NCBI GenBank assembly: GCA_035771165.1
Contig: JAWNZC010000366.1
Coordinates: 137,001-201,000, forward strand
Direction of reading: 5' to 3'
Source of the DNA: Paragorgia papillata
Taxonomy: Eukaryota > Cnidaria > Anthozoa > Scleralcyonacea > Coralliidae
DNA: 64,000 bases
Shown here: positions 12,263 through 21,639 of the stretch, one piece after another
Position numbering within the stretch: position 1 is the first letter of the stretch
How the letters are laid out: each line of letters opens with the position of its first letter
Notes under the pieces: model-generated
The model's input: the letters and a program-made list of their open reading frames with translations, nothing else
Database searches by the model: none
Told to the model about the DNA's origin: nothing
Program-made: the position numbers and the translations under genes

Positions 12263-12379
12263 CCACTATATCCTTCCTGGCCTAGATCCACTATATCCTT
12301 CCTTAATATATCCTAATCTGTTTTTTTGTAGTGCTATGGATCCACTACATTCTTGCAAGATGAATGTTTTTTAAAGATT

Positions 12380-12482
12380 TAAAATTTAAAAAAGCAAAAG
12401 TGAAATTTAGAAATGCAGAAGTGAAATTTAGAAAAGCAAAAGTGAAATTTGGAAAAGCAAAAGTGAAGTTTAGAAAAGCAAA
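12380..12482. repeat. Short tandem repeat, GTGAAATTTAGAAAAGCAAAA
   Basis: About four copies of a 24-26 bp unit directly outside the right end of the large element. Confidence 0.8.
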
Positions 12483-12535
12483 ATTTTGTCTTTGTTGTTA
12501 ATTTCACTCGAATTTTTAAGTGTCTTGGATTTCCA

Positions 12536-13500
12536 CCAATGAAATCACAAAAGTCCGTTTCTCTTATGCAATTTTAACTAATGAAATCGCAAAACGCCGT
12601 TTGTCTTTTGCGATTTCAAAATATTGTTTATTCTTTTCCTTTTTCGACAAATGAAATCACAAAACGCCGTTTGTCTTTTGCGATTTCAACAAATGAAATC
12701 ACAAAACGCCGTTTGTCTTTTGCGATTCCGACAAATGAAATCACAAAAACGACGTTTGTCTTTTGCGATTTCGACAAATGAAATCACAAAACGCCGTTTG
12801 TCTTTTGCGATTCCGACAAACGAAATCACAAAACGACGTTTGTCTTTTGCGATTTCAAAATGTAGTTTGTCTTTTTCAATTTCCACCAATGAAATCACAA
12901 AAGTCCGTTTCTCTTATGCAATTTTAACTAATGAAATCGCAAAACGCCGTTTGTCTTTTGCGATTTCAAAATATTGTTTATCTTTTCCTTTTTCGACAAA
13001 TGAAATCACAAAATGCCGTTTGTCCTTTTGCGATTTCGACAAATGAAATCACAAAACGCCGTTTCTCTTTTGCGATTCCGACAAATGAAATCACAAAACG
13101 ACGTTTGTCTTTTGCGATTTCGACAAATGAAATCACAAAACGACGTTTGTCTTTTGCGATTTCAACAAATGAAATGACAAAACTCCGTTTGTCTTTTGCG
13201 ATTTCGACAAATGAAATCACAAAACGCCGTTTGTCTTTTGCGATTTCGACAAGTGAAATCACAAAACGACGTTTGTCTTTTGCGATTTCAACAAATGAAA
13301 TCACAAAACTCCGTTTGTCTTTTGCGATTTCGACAAATGAAATCACAAAACGCCGTTTGTCTTTTGCGATTTTGACAAATGAAATCACAAAACGACGTTT
13401 GTCTTTTTTCTCACTAAAACGGCACTTTGTTTTTGCAATTTGGACAACCAAAATCTCTAAACAGCATTCTTCTTTTGCAAAACGCTCTTTTGCTTTTGTT
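12536..13500. repeat. 42-bp minisatellite, open in both strands
   Basis: About 20 copies of a 42-bp unit containing AAATGAAATCACAAAACGCC and GTTTGTCTTTTGCGATTTC. As 42 is a multiple of three, the plus strand stays open as NEITKRRLSFAIST repeats (191 aa at 12931-13506) and the minus strand as SFVEIAKDKRRFVI repeats (181 aa at 13523-12978). No start context, splice site or domain suggests expression, so I call it a minisatellite. Confidence 0.85.
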
Positions 13501-13525
13501 ATTTGAGCCTCCTCGGCTTCCATAA

Positions 13526-14215
13526 ATACAGGTGCAGTAGAACAAACGTTATAACTTATAAGTGAAACCGTCAGGCAGTAAAATACGGAAAATTAATTAT
13601 AGCCTATTATTACTGCCCTTTACATTTTCGCTGATAACGTTTGTTGTAAAACAGCTAAAACGCCCGACTGCATCTCAAATTGTTCCTCTCATCATAACAA
13701 AGAGTTTGAACAATAGAACAATACAGGTGCAGTAGTACAAACGTTATAAGTGGAACCGTCAGGCAGTAAAAGACGGAAAATTAATTATAGTTAATTATAG
13801 CCTATTATTAATGCCCTTTACACTTTCGCTCATAACGTTTGTTGTAAAGCAGCTAAAAAGCTCTACTATATCTGAAATTGTTCCTCTCATCATAACAAAG
13901 AGTTGGATATAAGTTGGAACAATACAGGTGCAGTAGTACAAACGTTATAAATGAAACCGTCAGGCAGTAAAATACGGGGAAATTAATTATAGCCTATTAT
14001 TAATGCACTTTACACTTTCGCTCATAACGTTTGTTGTAAAACAGCTAAAAAGCTCTACTATATCTCAAATTGTTCCTCTTATCACAACAAAGAGTTTGAT
14101 ATAAGTTGGAACAATACAGGTGCAGTAGAACAAACGTTATAACTTATAAGTGATACCGTCAGGCAGTAAAAGACGGAAAATTAATTATAGTTAATTATAG
14201 CCTATTATTAATGCA
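13526..14215. repeat. Tandem repeat of about 190-200 bp (3.5 units)
   Basis: Units start CAGGTGCAGTAG at about 13531, 13725, 13926 and 14117 and contain ACCGTCAGGCAGTAAAA and CATAACGTTTGTTGTAAA. The same repeat, in the same orientation, lies at 44085-44424. It adjoins a CGTGTTG cluster on its right here and on its left there, which suggests that the two loci are opposite parts of one element type. Confidence 0.9.
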
Positions 14216-14229
14216 CTAGAAAACCGAAA

Positions 14230-14562
14230 CGTGTTGTTAGAACACACTATTTTGTCCCCTATAGCAACACGCCAAAAGCGTGTTGCAACACGCCAAGTGT
14301 GTTGAACACGGTGCATGGTGTGTTGTTATTCTTGGTGTGTTGTATCGAAAGCGTGTTGTTGGAACATGTTCTGGCCGTGTTCTAAGGACACGCTTTTTCG
14401 TTATCAAGTGTTGTTGTAGCAACACGGTATTTCCACGTGTAACACGCTAGAAGCGTGTTGTACACGGCTAGTGTGTTGCAAACGTTTGGTGTGTTTAAAA
14501 AACACGAAGCGTGTTATAAAAACACGCCTTGAACACGGTTACTCCATAGGCGTGTTACTCGT
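14230..14562. repeat. CGTGTTG/CAACACG cluster (putative element end)
   Basis: More than 20 copies of CGTGTTG, GTGTTG or the complement CAACACG in about 330 bp, in both orientations. A matching cluster lies at 43779-44072. Together with the 200-bp repeats it forms the right part of a repeat element. Confidence 0.75.
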
Positions 14563-15111
14563 GTGAGTCTAAGTGAATGTCAGTGGGTGTAAGTGAGTGT
14601 AAGCGGTCGAAGTGAATGTAAGCTAGGGTAAGTGGGTGTAAGTGGTTCTAAGTGAGTATTAAGTGGATCTAAGTTGGGTATAAGCGAGGCGAAGTGGATT
14701 TAAGTGGGTCTAGGTAGGTGTAAGTGGGTCAAAATAGGTGTAAGTGAAATGTAAATGGTCTAAGTAGGTGTTATAAGTGAGTCTAATTGGGTGTGAGGGT
14801 AAGTGAGTCTAAGTGGGTGTAAGTGAGGGTAAGTGGGTGTAAGTGGGTGAAAGTGGATGTAAGTGGATGTAAGTGGGTCTAAATAGGTGTTATAAGTGAG
14901 TCCAAGTGGGTGCAAGTGAGGGGTAAGTGGATGTAAGTGGGTGTAAGTGAGGGAAAGTAGGTTGTAAGTGGGTCTAAGTGGTTGCAAGTGAGGGTAAGTG
15001 GGTCAAAGTGGGTGTAAGTGGATATAAGTGGATCCACTATATCCTTCCTAGCCTATATCCACTATATCCTTCCCTAATGTATCCTAATCTGTTTTTTTGT
15101 AGTGCTATGGA
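14563..15111. mobile_element. Truncated second copy of the TAAGTG transposon right end
   Basis: From TCTAAGTGAATGTCAGTGGG onward it repeats 11850-12340 closely, including GGATCCACTATATCCTTCCT and TGTAGTGCTATGGATC. It then breaks off, before the terminal CTTGCAAGATGAA. Confidence 0.8.
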
Positions 15112-16339
15112 TCACGCTTGGCACAAATGCCCTCGGAATCGCCGACGGTCGCCATGCATTGTGCACAGCGGTTTTCCTCAAAAAAAGAAACAAAATGGCA
15201 GGGGAACTTCCAACTGAGTTACTGGTCGTAGTTCGATTGTGCAGTAAAGAAGTACGATAGTTGTACGGCACTACTTCGTGATCGCTCAGAAACTGTTCAG
15301 CTTACTCGGGTTGTAGTTTTTTTACAAAATAGTTTCTGACTAGAAGGCTGTATGGTGTATTTATAACAAATGTTCGAAGCCGAAATGTCAGATGACTCAG
15401 ATCTGGTTCTCTACTCTACTAGTTGAATATACTTGTCAGTAGAAAAATACTGTGGATTTTCGGTATTGTGCCATGCAATTATTTTGCTTTCACAATAACA
15501 ACAATCTGCTTTAAGTTGATTTATTCTTAATATTGACTGGTGAAGGATTTGTTTGACAGAGATTATCAGCAGTCCTGACAGTGAGTGACACACTTCTTAA
15601 TTCAAAATAGAGAGTCATTGTGGGTCAAGAATATGGTACAGCATATACTTAGGCAAATATCAATGTAAAACATTTTTGTACTGCCTGTACAGTATACTGT
15701 AGTTGAAGTATTCTAAATATGTTTCTTGGCACCCCCTTGAAAACATCAAAATTGGAGAAGAAAACAATTAAAACTTAGCTTCACTGCCTTTTAAATTCAA
15801 GAATGGTGTATCATGGTAATAGCTGGAAATCATTATTATTCTACCCTACTCTTTCCCTAAACTCAGCCATCCTCTCATCAAACCAATCAACCCCTCTCCC
15901 CAAACCTACCCAGACCCCCTCCCCCCACCACACACTCCAGCAAACTCTGCTTAAATTTTCAGTTTAATATATAAAACAAGACAGAGAAGAATTAGTATTT
16001 TGCATCTGATCACAGCATAGGTTTAAAAGCTGCTGTACTACAAAATCAAAAGTAACTGTAAGTAGATACAAGACCAGCCAGGTGGGTGACACTGAAAGAG
16101 ATAAGGTCCCTTCATCTGGAACACAACTGTTCGACACTATAAACAGAAAAAGATAATATGCGATGTTTATAGATGTGCATATTCAGCAAATAAACACAGC
16201 TCTTTGATACAATTTATATTATCATAAGAGTAGACAATTGCATAATATAAATAGCTCTGTGTCAGTCTGTGTCAAAGACAAAGATTCGTGTAAGAGCTCA
16301 GTTGTAATTGAAATAGCTATAATATATATAGAACAATTA
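15112..16339. other. No confident gene; one candidate start exon
   Basis: ATG at 15195 opens MAGELPTELLVVVRLCSKE and meets GTACGA; no follow-on exon was found. The rest is AT-rich, with a C/T-rich stretch at 15840-15930. Confidence 0.25.
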
Positions 16340-16349
16340 TTATGGGACA

Positions 16350-16445
16350 ATGAACTCGGGTGGAGAATAACCAACCAACAGCTCCCAACTTGACCTGTAG
16401 CTAGTAAACCGAAGGTTGTGGGTTTGAAGCCCAGCTGGGCCAAGT
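16350..16445 (+). repeat. tRNA-derived SINE fragment
   Basis: CTAGTAAACCGAAGG, then GTGGGTTTGAAGCCCAG, resemble the anticodon loop and B-box half of a tRNA-derived SINE. A related copy lies on the minus strand at 25952-26025. The minus-strand frame GFKPTTFGLLATG is the translation of this repeat. Confidence 0.45.
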
Positions 16446-16529
16446 TGATTTTTCTCTACTTGTCCAGTATACGGTTCATCACTCAGAGTAACACCTAATA
16501 TCATTATATATATATATATATATACAAAG

Positions 16530-16662
16530 TATGAAGTATAGTTTTACCTTAAAGTCTTCGCTACCAGAGGTCTCACCCTAAATGATTTTTCACCCTAAAT
16601 GATCCCGTTTAGGGTGAAACCTCTGGTAGCGAAGACTTTAAGGTAAAACTATACTTCATACT
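16530..16662. repeat. Inverted pair of PLE ends with broken hammerhead core
   Basis: ACCTTAAAGTCTTCGCTACC and its complement GGTAGCGAAGACTTTAAGGT face each other around CACCCTAAATGATTTTTCAC. The right arm keeps stem II, GAAA, stem III and the GUA cleavage triplet of the hammerhead seen intact at 42312-42358, but the CUGAUGA core is lost (AAATGA). Confidence 0.7.
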
Positions 16663-16722
16663 TTGTATTTTTCTCTATCTATATATGGTATTGAGCACTC
16701 TCTAACATTTCGTGAACCAAAA

Positions 16723-16880
<158 letters not shown>

Positions 16881-16959
16881 ACAAACAAAGTGTTGTTCGC
16901 GAAATGTTGAAAGGTGCTCAATACCGTAAAGATAGAGCGAATATACAAGTGGTTGTAAC

Positions 16960-17552
16960 TGAGAAATAAAGATCAATGCCCACTCGGTGGGCAATGTTTG
17001 ACAAACAACATCGTATATGAAGCAATTATTTCGACAAACAACACTAATGACACTAACCATTACATAGGCATGACAGCAAACAGTTTTAAGGAGTGATACA
17101 GAAACCACACCAAATCTTTTCAACACAAAAAATATTCAAACGAAACCGAACTCTCCAAACACATATGGAATTTGAAAAACAATAACATTAATTGGTCAAT
17201 TTTAAAACGGTCAGCAGCATACTCAGGGGGATCTAACCGATGTAATTTATGTTTGGAAGAAAAACTTTGCATTATGAAATCCGAAAAACCCACTTTACTT
17301 AACAAAAAATCAGAAATCCTTTCAACATGTCGGCACAAAAACAAGTTTAAGATAAAGAACGTAGGTGTAGGCAGGAACAAAGGTAGGAATGTAGGTAGCG
17401 CACCATCGACCCGCACACCGCCATCAACCCACACACCCAGAAGCGTGCCATCAACCCACACACCCATTAGCAATGACGTAAGCAACTCAACCTATTTAAG
17501 ACAGCGCCGAATCGAAAATCTTCAGCCGCCTGAAGATCGCCCAGCGTGAAAC
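16960..17552 (+). pseudogene. PLE 3' fragment: GIY-YIG end
   Basis: A 5'-truncated Penelope-like fragment. It reads TNNIVYEAIISTNN, HYIGMTANSFKE, then a TGA where the paralogue at 41.9 kb has CGA (Arg), then YRNHTKSFQHKKYSNETEL and onward without a break. The end is SEILSTCRHKNKFKIKN, a Pro/Ser/Thr-rich tail and PPEDRPA-stop. VYEA and YIGMTA are the GIY-YIG nuclease motifs. The last codons lie on the hammerhead core at 17530. It ends just before the next element. Confidence 0.8.
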
Positions 17553-17566
17553 TGACAGTAGCGACC
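17524..17566 (+). ncRNA. Hammerhead ribozyme, type I, at PLE ORF end
   Basis: Core CUGAAGA (17530-17536; the base at position 7 is free to vary), stem II CGC/GCG, GAAA (17548-17551), stem III ACUG/CAGU with a minimal loop, then A at 17560 before the predicted cleavage. Stem I pairs CGC (17527-17529) with GCG (17561-17563). Hammerheads are known in Penelope-like elements; this fold was drawn by eye. Confidence 0.75.
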
Positions 17567-17616
17567 ATCAACATTTGAGGTAAGCCCACTTATAGTATAT
17601 ATATATATATATATAT

Positions 17617-17886
17617 ATAACACAGAAGACAAACTAGGTTACTTCATTTGAACCTTTAATCACTACAAACTTGTTTCGTATGGTAAGCGAAGCTTACCAC
17701 ACTCATCAGGTGAATGTCGCGTTTGGTGTTATGCTAAGGAATACTATATACATGTTTGACGTCATTAACGGGGTAGGATTACAATGTTATTTATGAAAGC
17801 TAGTTATTAGTCACAAAGGAGAAATTTATTTCGGTGTCTGCAAGTCGATAATAGTTCATTTCTAGAGTTCAGTGAGCTTAGTTTAG
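17617..17886 (-). repeat. PLE pseudo-LTR (downstream copy)
   Basis: About 270 bp, nearly identical to 20017-20288, in direct orientation: ATAACACAGAAGACAAACTA through GTGAGCTTAGTTTAG. Only a few substitutions separate the two, so the insertion is fairly recent. The two copies bracket the PLE reading frame, and the frame's C-terminal end runs into this copy. Confidence 0.9.
17660..17713 (-). ncRNA. Hammerhead ribozyme in the downstream pseudo-LTR
   Basis: Minus strand: UCAC, CUGAUGA, a long stem II (GUGUGGUAAGC-UUCG-CUUACCAUAC), GAAA, stem III ACAA/UUGU, A, and GUGA pairing back to UCAC. Every conserved core base is present and stem I is perfect over 4 bp. Its role would be processing of the PLE transcript. 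Confidence 0.85.
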
Positions 17887-20034
17887 GGTAATAAATGATA
17901 ATGAATTTTTTCATGCAAGCTTAGGTTACATCGCTTAGTTTTGTTCGAATAACTGTTACATTTCTTAACGATTTTCCACTTAATTGAATAAGGGGTGTTT
18001 GATTGTTTTAAATGCCAGACGTATTTACTGAGTTCAGTAGCATGCTTATGTTTTGCGTTTCTAAATGAATTCGTGTGGTTATTGTATCGCGTCTTAAATT
18101 CGCCCCCCGTATGTCCGACATAAGTCTTTTCTTCATTTGTGTCTTCTCTCATTATAGTTGCTTGGTAGACTACGCTTTCTGTTAGGCATTTACCAGAGAG
18201 GGGACAGGAGTTTTTCTGGCGGCAATTGCATTCTTTGTCGTTGATAGTGTTGGTTTGGGCTGGTGGTTTTGTGAGCACTGCTTTGTTATGGGCTGAAATG
18301 GCGTGGTGTGTGTTAGGCATGCAGCTGTAGCTCAACTTTACGGTGTTGCGGTTGAATAGCTTGTGCAATGGGTGGCTTTGTGGGAAGCATTGCTCGATGG
18401 CTTGTAGAAATTTGTGCCCAATGTTGGTAGCAACATTGGCGCTGTAGGGTGGATTGAACCAAGTGATGTTTCTACTTCTCGAGCGCTTTTGTTTTGGTTG
18501 TTGAGGGTTGAAGTTAAGCGTATAATCATAACCACTTCGTTGTAGGGCTTCTTGATACGGTGGAATAGCAGAATCAAACGATTGCTTATCTGATGATATA
18601 TTTGATAGCCGTCTGTTGATTGCCTCGGGTATGCTTCGTAATATTGATGGTGGGTGGCTGCTTTGGCGGTTTACATATTGCGGGACGTTTCCGGGTTTCG
18701 TATATGGCTTGTAGGATGCAGTTCGTAGGTCTAGTGTTACGTCGAGATAGTTAACACATTTCTTATTCGCTTCAACCGTGATCTTTAGGTTGTGGTCGCT
18801 GAACGTTTTGCATATCTGTTTTTTAATGTTCTCGATCTCTCTCGGTGTTTTGTGGAATGCTGCTAGGCCGTCATCTCTATACAGACCGATATCGTTGCCG
18901 TACTCTGGAGTTAATTTCGACAGTAGGTATGCGCCTACTAGATCACAGGTTTCAGCGCCGTCAAAGCTGTCCATAGAAACGTCGAAGAGGGAGTTTGGTG
19001 ATTTCTTGCACCACGTTGAATTTCCGTTAAAAAGTAGGGTATTCTTTGCTTGTAGGATGATGTATCTCTCATTCTCGGTTATGACGTCGTATTGCGAGGC
19101 GAACGTTAGGGCTTCTTTAAGTAGCTCTTCCGATATAGATGGATAGAAATCCACTACATCGAAGCTAATGAACGAACGGGTGTGTTTATTAGTCAGGCTC
19201 TTGAACCATTTGATTACTGCGTCGGTGTTTTTCCATTGGTTTAATTTATCAGCTTTCACGATTTTGGTATTGATCCTTTGTAGGATTTGTTTGCTGACGA
19301 TACCGATTTCCGATTTTGATGGAATTATCGGTCTGCACGTGGGATTGTTGGCAAAGTTCGGTTTGTGATCTTTTAAGGTTATAAATGAGTTCTTTGTTGC
19401 TAGCGAATCAATGCGATTATCTAGGCCGAGGCTCTTAGCGGACTTTCTTCTCTGTGGATATTATTTTGCTTGTTGTGTTCGTTGGTGCTTTTTTGTAGGC
19501 TTTGGTTATTGCAGTGTCAAGTAATTTGTTGTAGTCGGGGGTGTCTATCCGTTAAAAATTTGTTGTCTTGTCAGCTGCAATGAGTAGTTTGTCATCAGTT
19601 CTAATTTTTGTCAAGTCCTGTGCTAGTACTTTCTGGAATTCGTTGTGGTCTCTTTTGAATTAAATATTCTGGATAAGTGCATGTATTTTGTCTTCAAATT
19701 CGTCTAGTTCTTTAATCGATGACGGGGATTTTGTTGTATGAAATCCAAGTGTTTCATTAGAAGTAGATTGAGTTGTGGCTGGCTTTAAAAAGCGATGAGC
19801 TTTCCATCTAATGCGTCGTAGAAAAGATTCTGTTTTTTCGACCAAACATTTTAAGTATTCCTTTGGCTGCGCGATTGGTATGTTTTTCGTTGAGTATCCA
19901 AGGTTGACGGGTTCCATATTTATTCGTAGAGTGCTCAACAATAAAGGAGCGAAATAGAGAAGTATCGAGTTTGGAATCATATATGAAATAGAGTGCTCGA
20001 TACCGAAGTACAGCGGATATAACACAGAAGACAA
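17813..20034 (-). pseudogene. Penelope-like element reverse transcriptase with GIY-YIG, nearly full length
   Basis: Read on the minus strand: MEPVNLGYSTKNIPIAQ (about 19917), an in-frame stop after IHALIQNI (19660), DDKLLIAADKTTNF and a stop, a frame change near 19455, SFITLKDHKPNFANNP, CRPIIPSKSEIG, then the 458-aa frame 19259-17883. This holds FISFDVVDFYPSI (RT motif A), GLYRDDGLAAF (motif C), a CNCRQKNSCPLSGKC zinc-like cluster, and VVYQATI with TYVGHTGGEFKTRY (GIY-YIG). An extra A near 17897 shifts the last segment (PKLSSLNSRNELLSTCRHRN) into another frame inside the pseudo-LTR. Domain order is that of canonical PLEs. The breaks make it inactive unless they are sequence errors. Confidence 0.93.
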
Positions 20035-20288
20035 ACTAGGTTACTTCATTTGAACTTTTAATCACTACAAACTTGTTTCGTATGGTAAGCGAAGCTTACC
20101 ACACTCATCAGGTGAATGTCGCGTTTGGTGTTATGCTAAGGAATACTATATACATGTTTGACGTCATTAACGGGGTAGGATTACAATGTTATGTATGCAA
20201 GCTAGTTATTGGTTACAAAGGAGAAATTTATTTCGGTGTCTGCAAGTCGATAATAGTTCATTTCTAGAGTTCAGTGAGCTTAGTTTAG
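20017..20288 (-). repeat. PLE pseudo-LTR (upstream copy)
   Basis: Direct-repeat partner of 17617-17886. The plus-strand frame at 20073-20267 is a shadow. Confidence 0.9.
20062..20115 (-). ncRNA. Hammerhead ribozyme in the upstream pseudo-LTR
   Basis: Identical core to 17660-17713: UCAC, CUGAUGA, the UUCG-capped stem II, GAAA, stem III, A, GUGA. Two intact ribozymes flanking one element would release a unit with defined ends. Confidence 0.85.
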
Positions 20289-21139
20289 AAACACAGCTGT
20301 CAGTTATAGAAACTGATATCTTACCTCGACAAGATAAACTCTCCTCGCTGAAATTGTAAGACAGTTCACAAGTGTGTTGATCAGAGGTTGACAACAGTTG
20401 GTAAGTTGCACAGCGACAGAAATCCCTCACGAGGAATGAGATCATTGTTAAAAGCATTCAAGTACATGTTGTCTCCTTGTACTTGGACATTGTCTAAGAC
20501 ATTGTCAGTGGTTGTCGAATTTCACTCGATAACTGGAATAGTTTGTGCTGTTAACAGCACTGATCAACTCATGAAAGAGCACTGCTTTCCTCGAGACTGG
20601 CCACCGAAATCTTCATGGCCTTGATGAATACTTCCAACGAGAAAGTAAAGACATGATATATTTGTTCTTACCGTGAATTTTTTGTCGAGGAAGAACTTCG
20701 AAAAGCTGAACTACCGACCGAGACTCACCGAGTATCGACGGTAGCGTAACATGCGCACATCAGCTCATATATGGATGATGTAATGCCGACAGACAAACAA
20801 ACAAATGCAAAATTTAACAAATCGAGATCTGGTTGGCTATACATAGCTCGGAAAAAGGACTAGACATGAGGCAACGTCAAGAATTAGGAATATGTTTCAT
20901 TGTATATTTTCAGCTAGCATTAGGTTGTTTAGGGGTTGGTTGCTTGGTCCATATTGATACATTTACAGTAGCAGTCTACCAATTGAATACCCCTGCCCTA
21001 GAGCGTTTATTCCAAACTTATAGATTTTGGAGAAAATCAAATTAAGTTTTCCCAGATTTGGTAGCAATTAAAGTACAAAGACACGTGGCTCAGTATCACT
21101 GTTACACCAATCAGTTTATTTATTTGGTTTACCATATAA
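20289..21139. other. No recognisable gene
   Basis: Short frames exist on both strands (for example 20833-21045) but none has a known domain or a convincing splice context. Confidence 0.5.
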
Positions 21140-21142
21140 TTA

Positions 21143-21501
21143 GGGCCAGTTTATATGAAGCCGAGTTAACCGGCTAGGCGAGTTACCCGGCAAACTGAGT
21201 TGAAAAAAGATGAGTATTTATATGAGACAAGTTACTCAGCAAAGCTACCCACGCATTATAATGGTTTCAAAGTGGCGCGTGCGCTGTTGTGATGAATTCA
21301 ACTCAGGTAGCCAAGTTACCCGGCAAGAGAGTGTTTATTTGGGAATATTTTCATCCCGAGATCTCGGCTGTTTTGCTGGGATCTCGACCAGCCGAGTTAC
21401 TCGCGTGTCTCATAGAAACACTCTGCCGGGATAGCATTGAATTTCGATACATGGTGGGTAACTCGGTTTGCCGAGTAACTTGGCTCCATATAAACAGGCC
21501 C
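21143..21501. mobile_element. Harbinger-type MITE with TTA duplication
   Basis: Ends GGGCCAGTTTATATGAAGCC and GGCTCCATATAAACAGGCCC are inverted, flanked by TTA at 21140-21142 and 21502-21504. Repeated GAGTTAC/GTTACTCGGC motifs fill the inside. It is related to 7392-8513 by its ends only. A similar end (GGGCCAATTTATATGG) lies at about 62883. Confidence 0.8.
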
Positions 21502-21639
21502 TTAGAATGTTCTTGGTGTTTTGACATCTGTCTATGGTTTTGTAATAATAAGAGGGGGCTTATTACAAAACTTGTTTTGCAAAGGGAGCTCAATAGAGCT
21601 TTTATGGTGTTGTGGCAATAACTGCGTTATGATGTCCAC

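Larger units (their letters stand above)
7257..12364. mobile_element. Composite DNA transposon with TAAGTG-type subterminal arrays
   Basis: TTCATCTTGCAAGGATATAG at 7257 reappears inverted as CTTGCAAGATGAA at 12352-12364, together with the adjoining GTGGATCCATAGCAC block, giving imperfect terminal inverted repeats. Inside each end is an array of degenerate 10-12 bp units: CACTTACACCC on the left at about 7295-7390 (resuming at 8514-8600) and GTAAGTGGGT on the right at 11693-12262. The left array is split by a Harbinger-type element. The interior holds a broken CXC-domain gene and another inverted-repeat element. No DDE transposase was seen, so the superfamily is unknown. A truncated second right end lies at 14563-15111. 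Confidence 0.6.

Noticed and set aside
11645..12266. Thr/His/Leu/Pro repeat proteins on the minus strand, and a telomere-like array
   Set aside because: The TAAGTG units are the subterminal array of a transposon; units are too degenerate and not a known telomere repeat.
12536..13500. CRISPR array
   Set aside because: Units are contiguous with no unique spacers, and the genome is eukaryotic.
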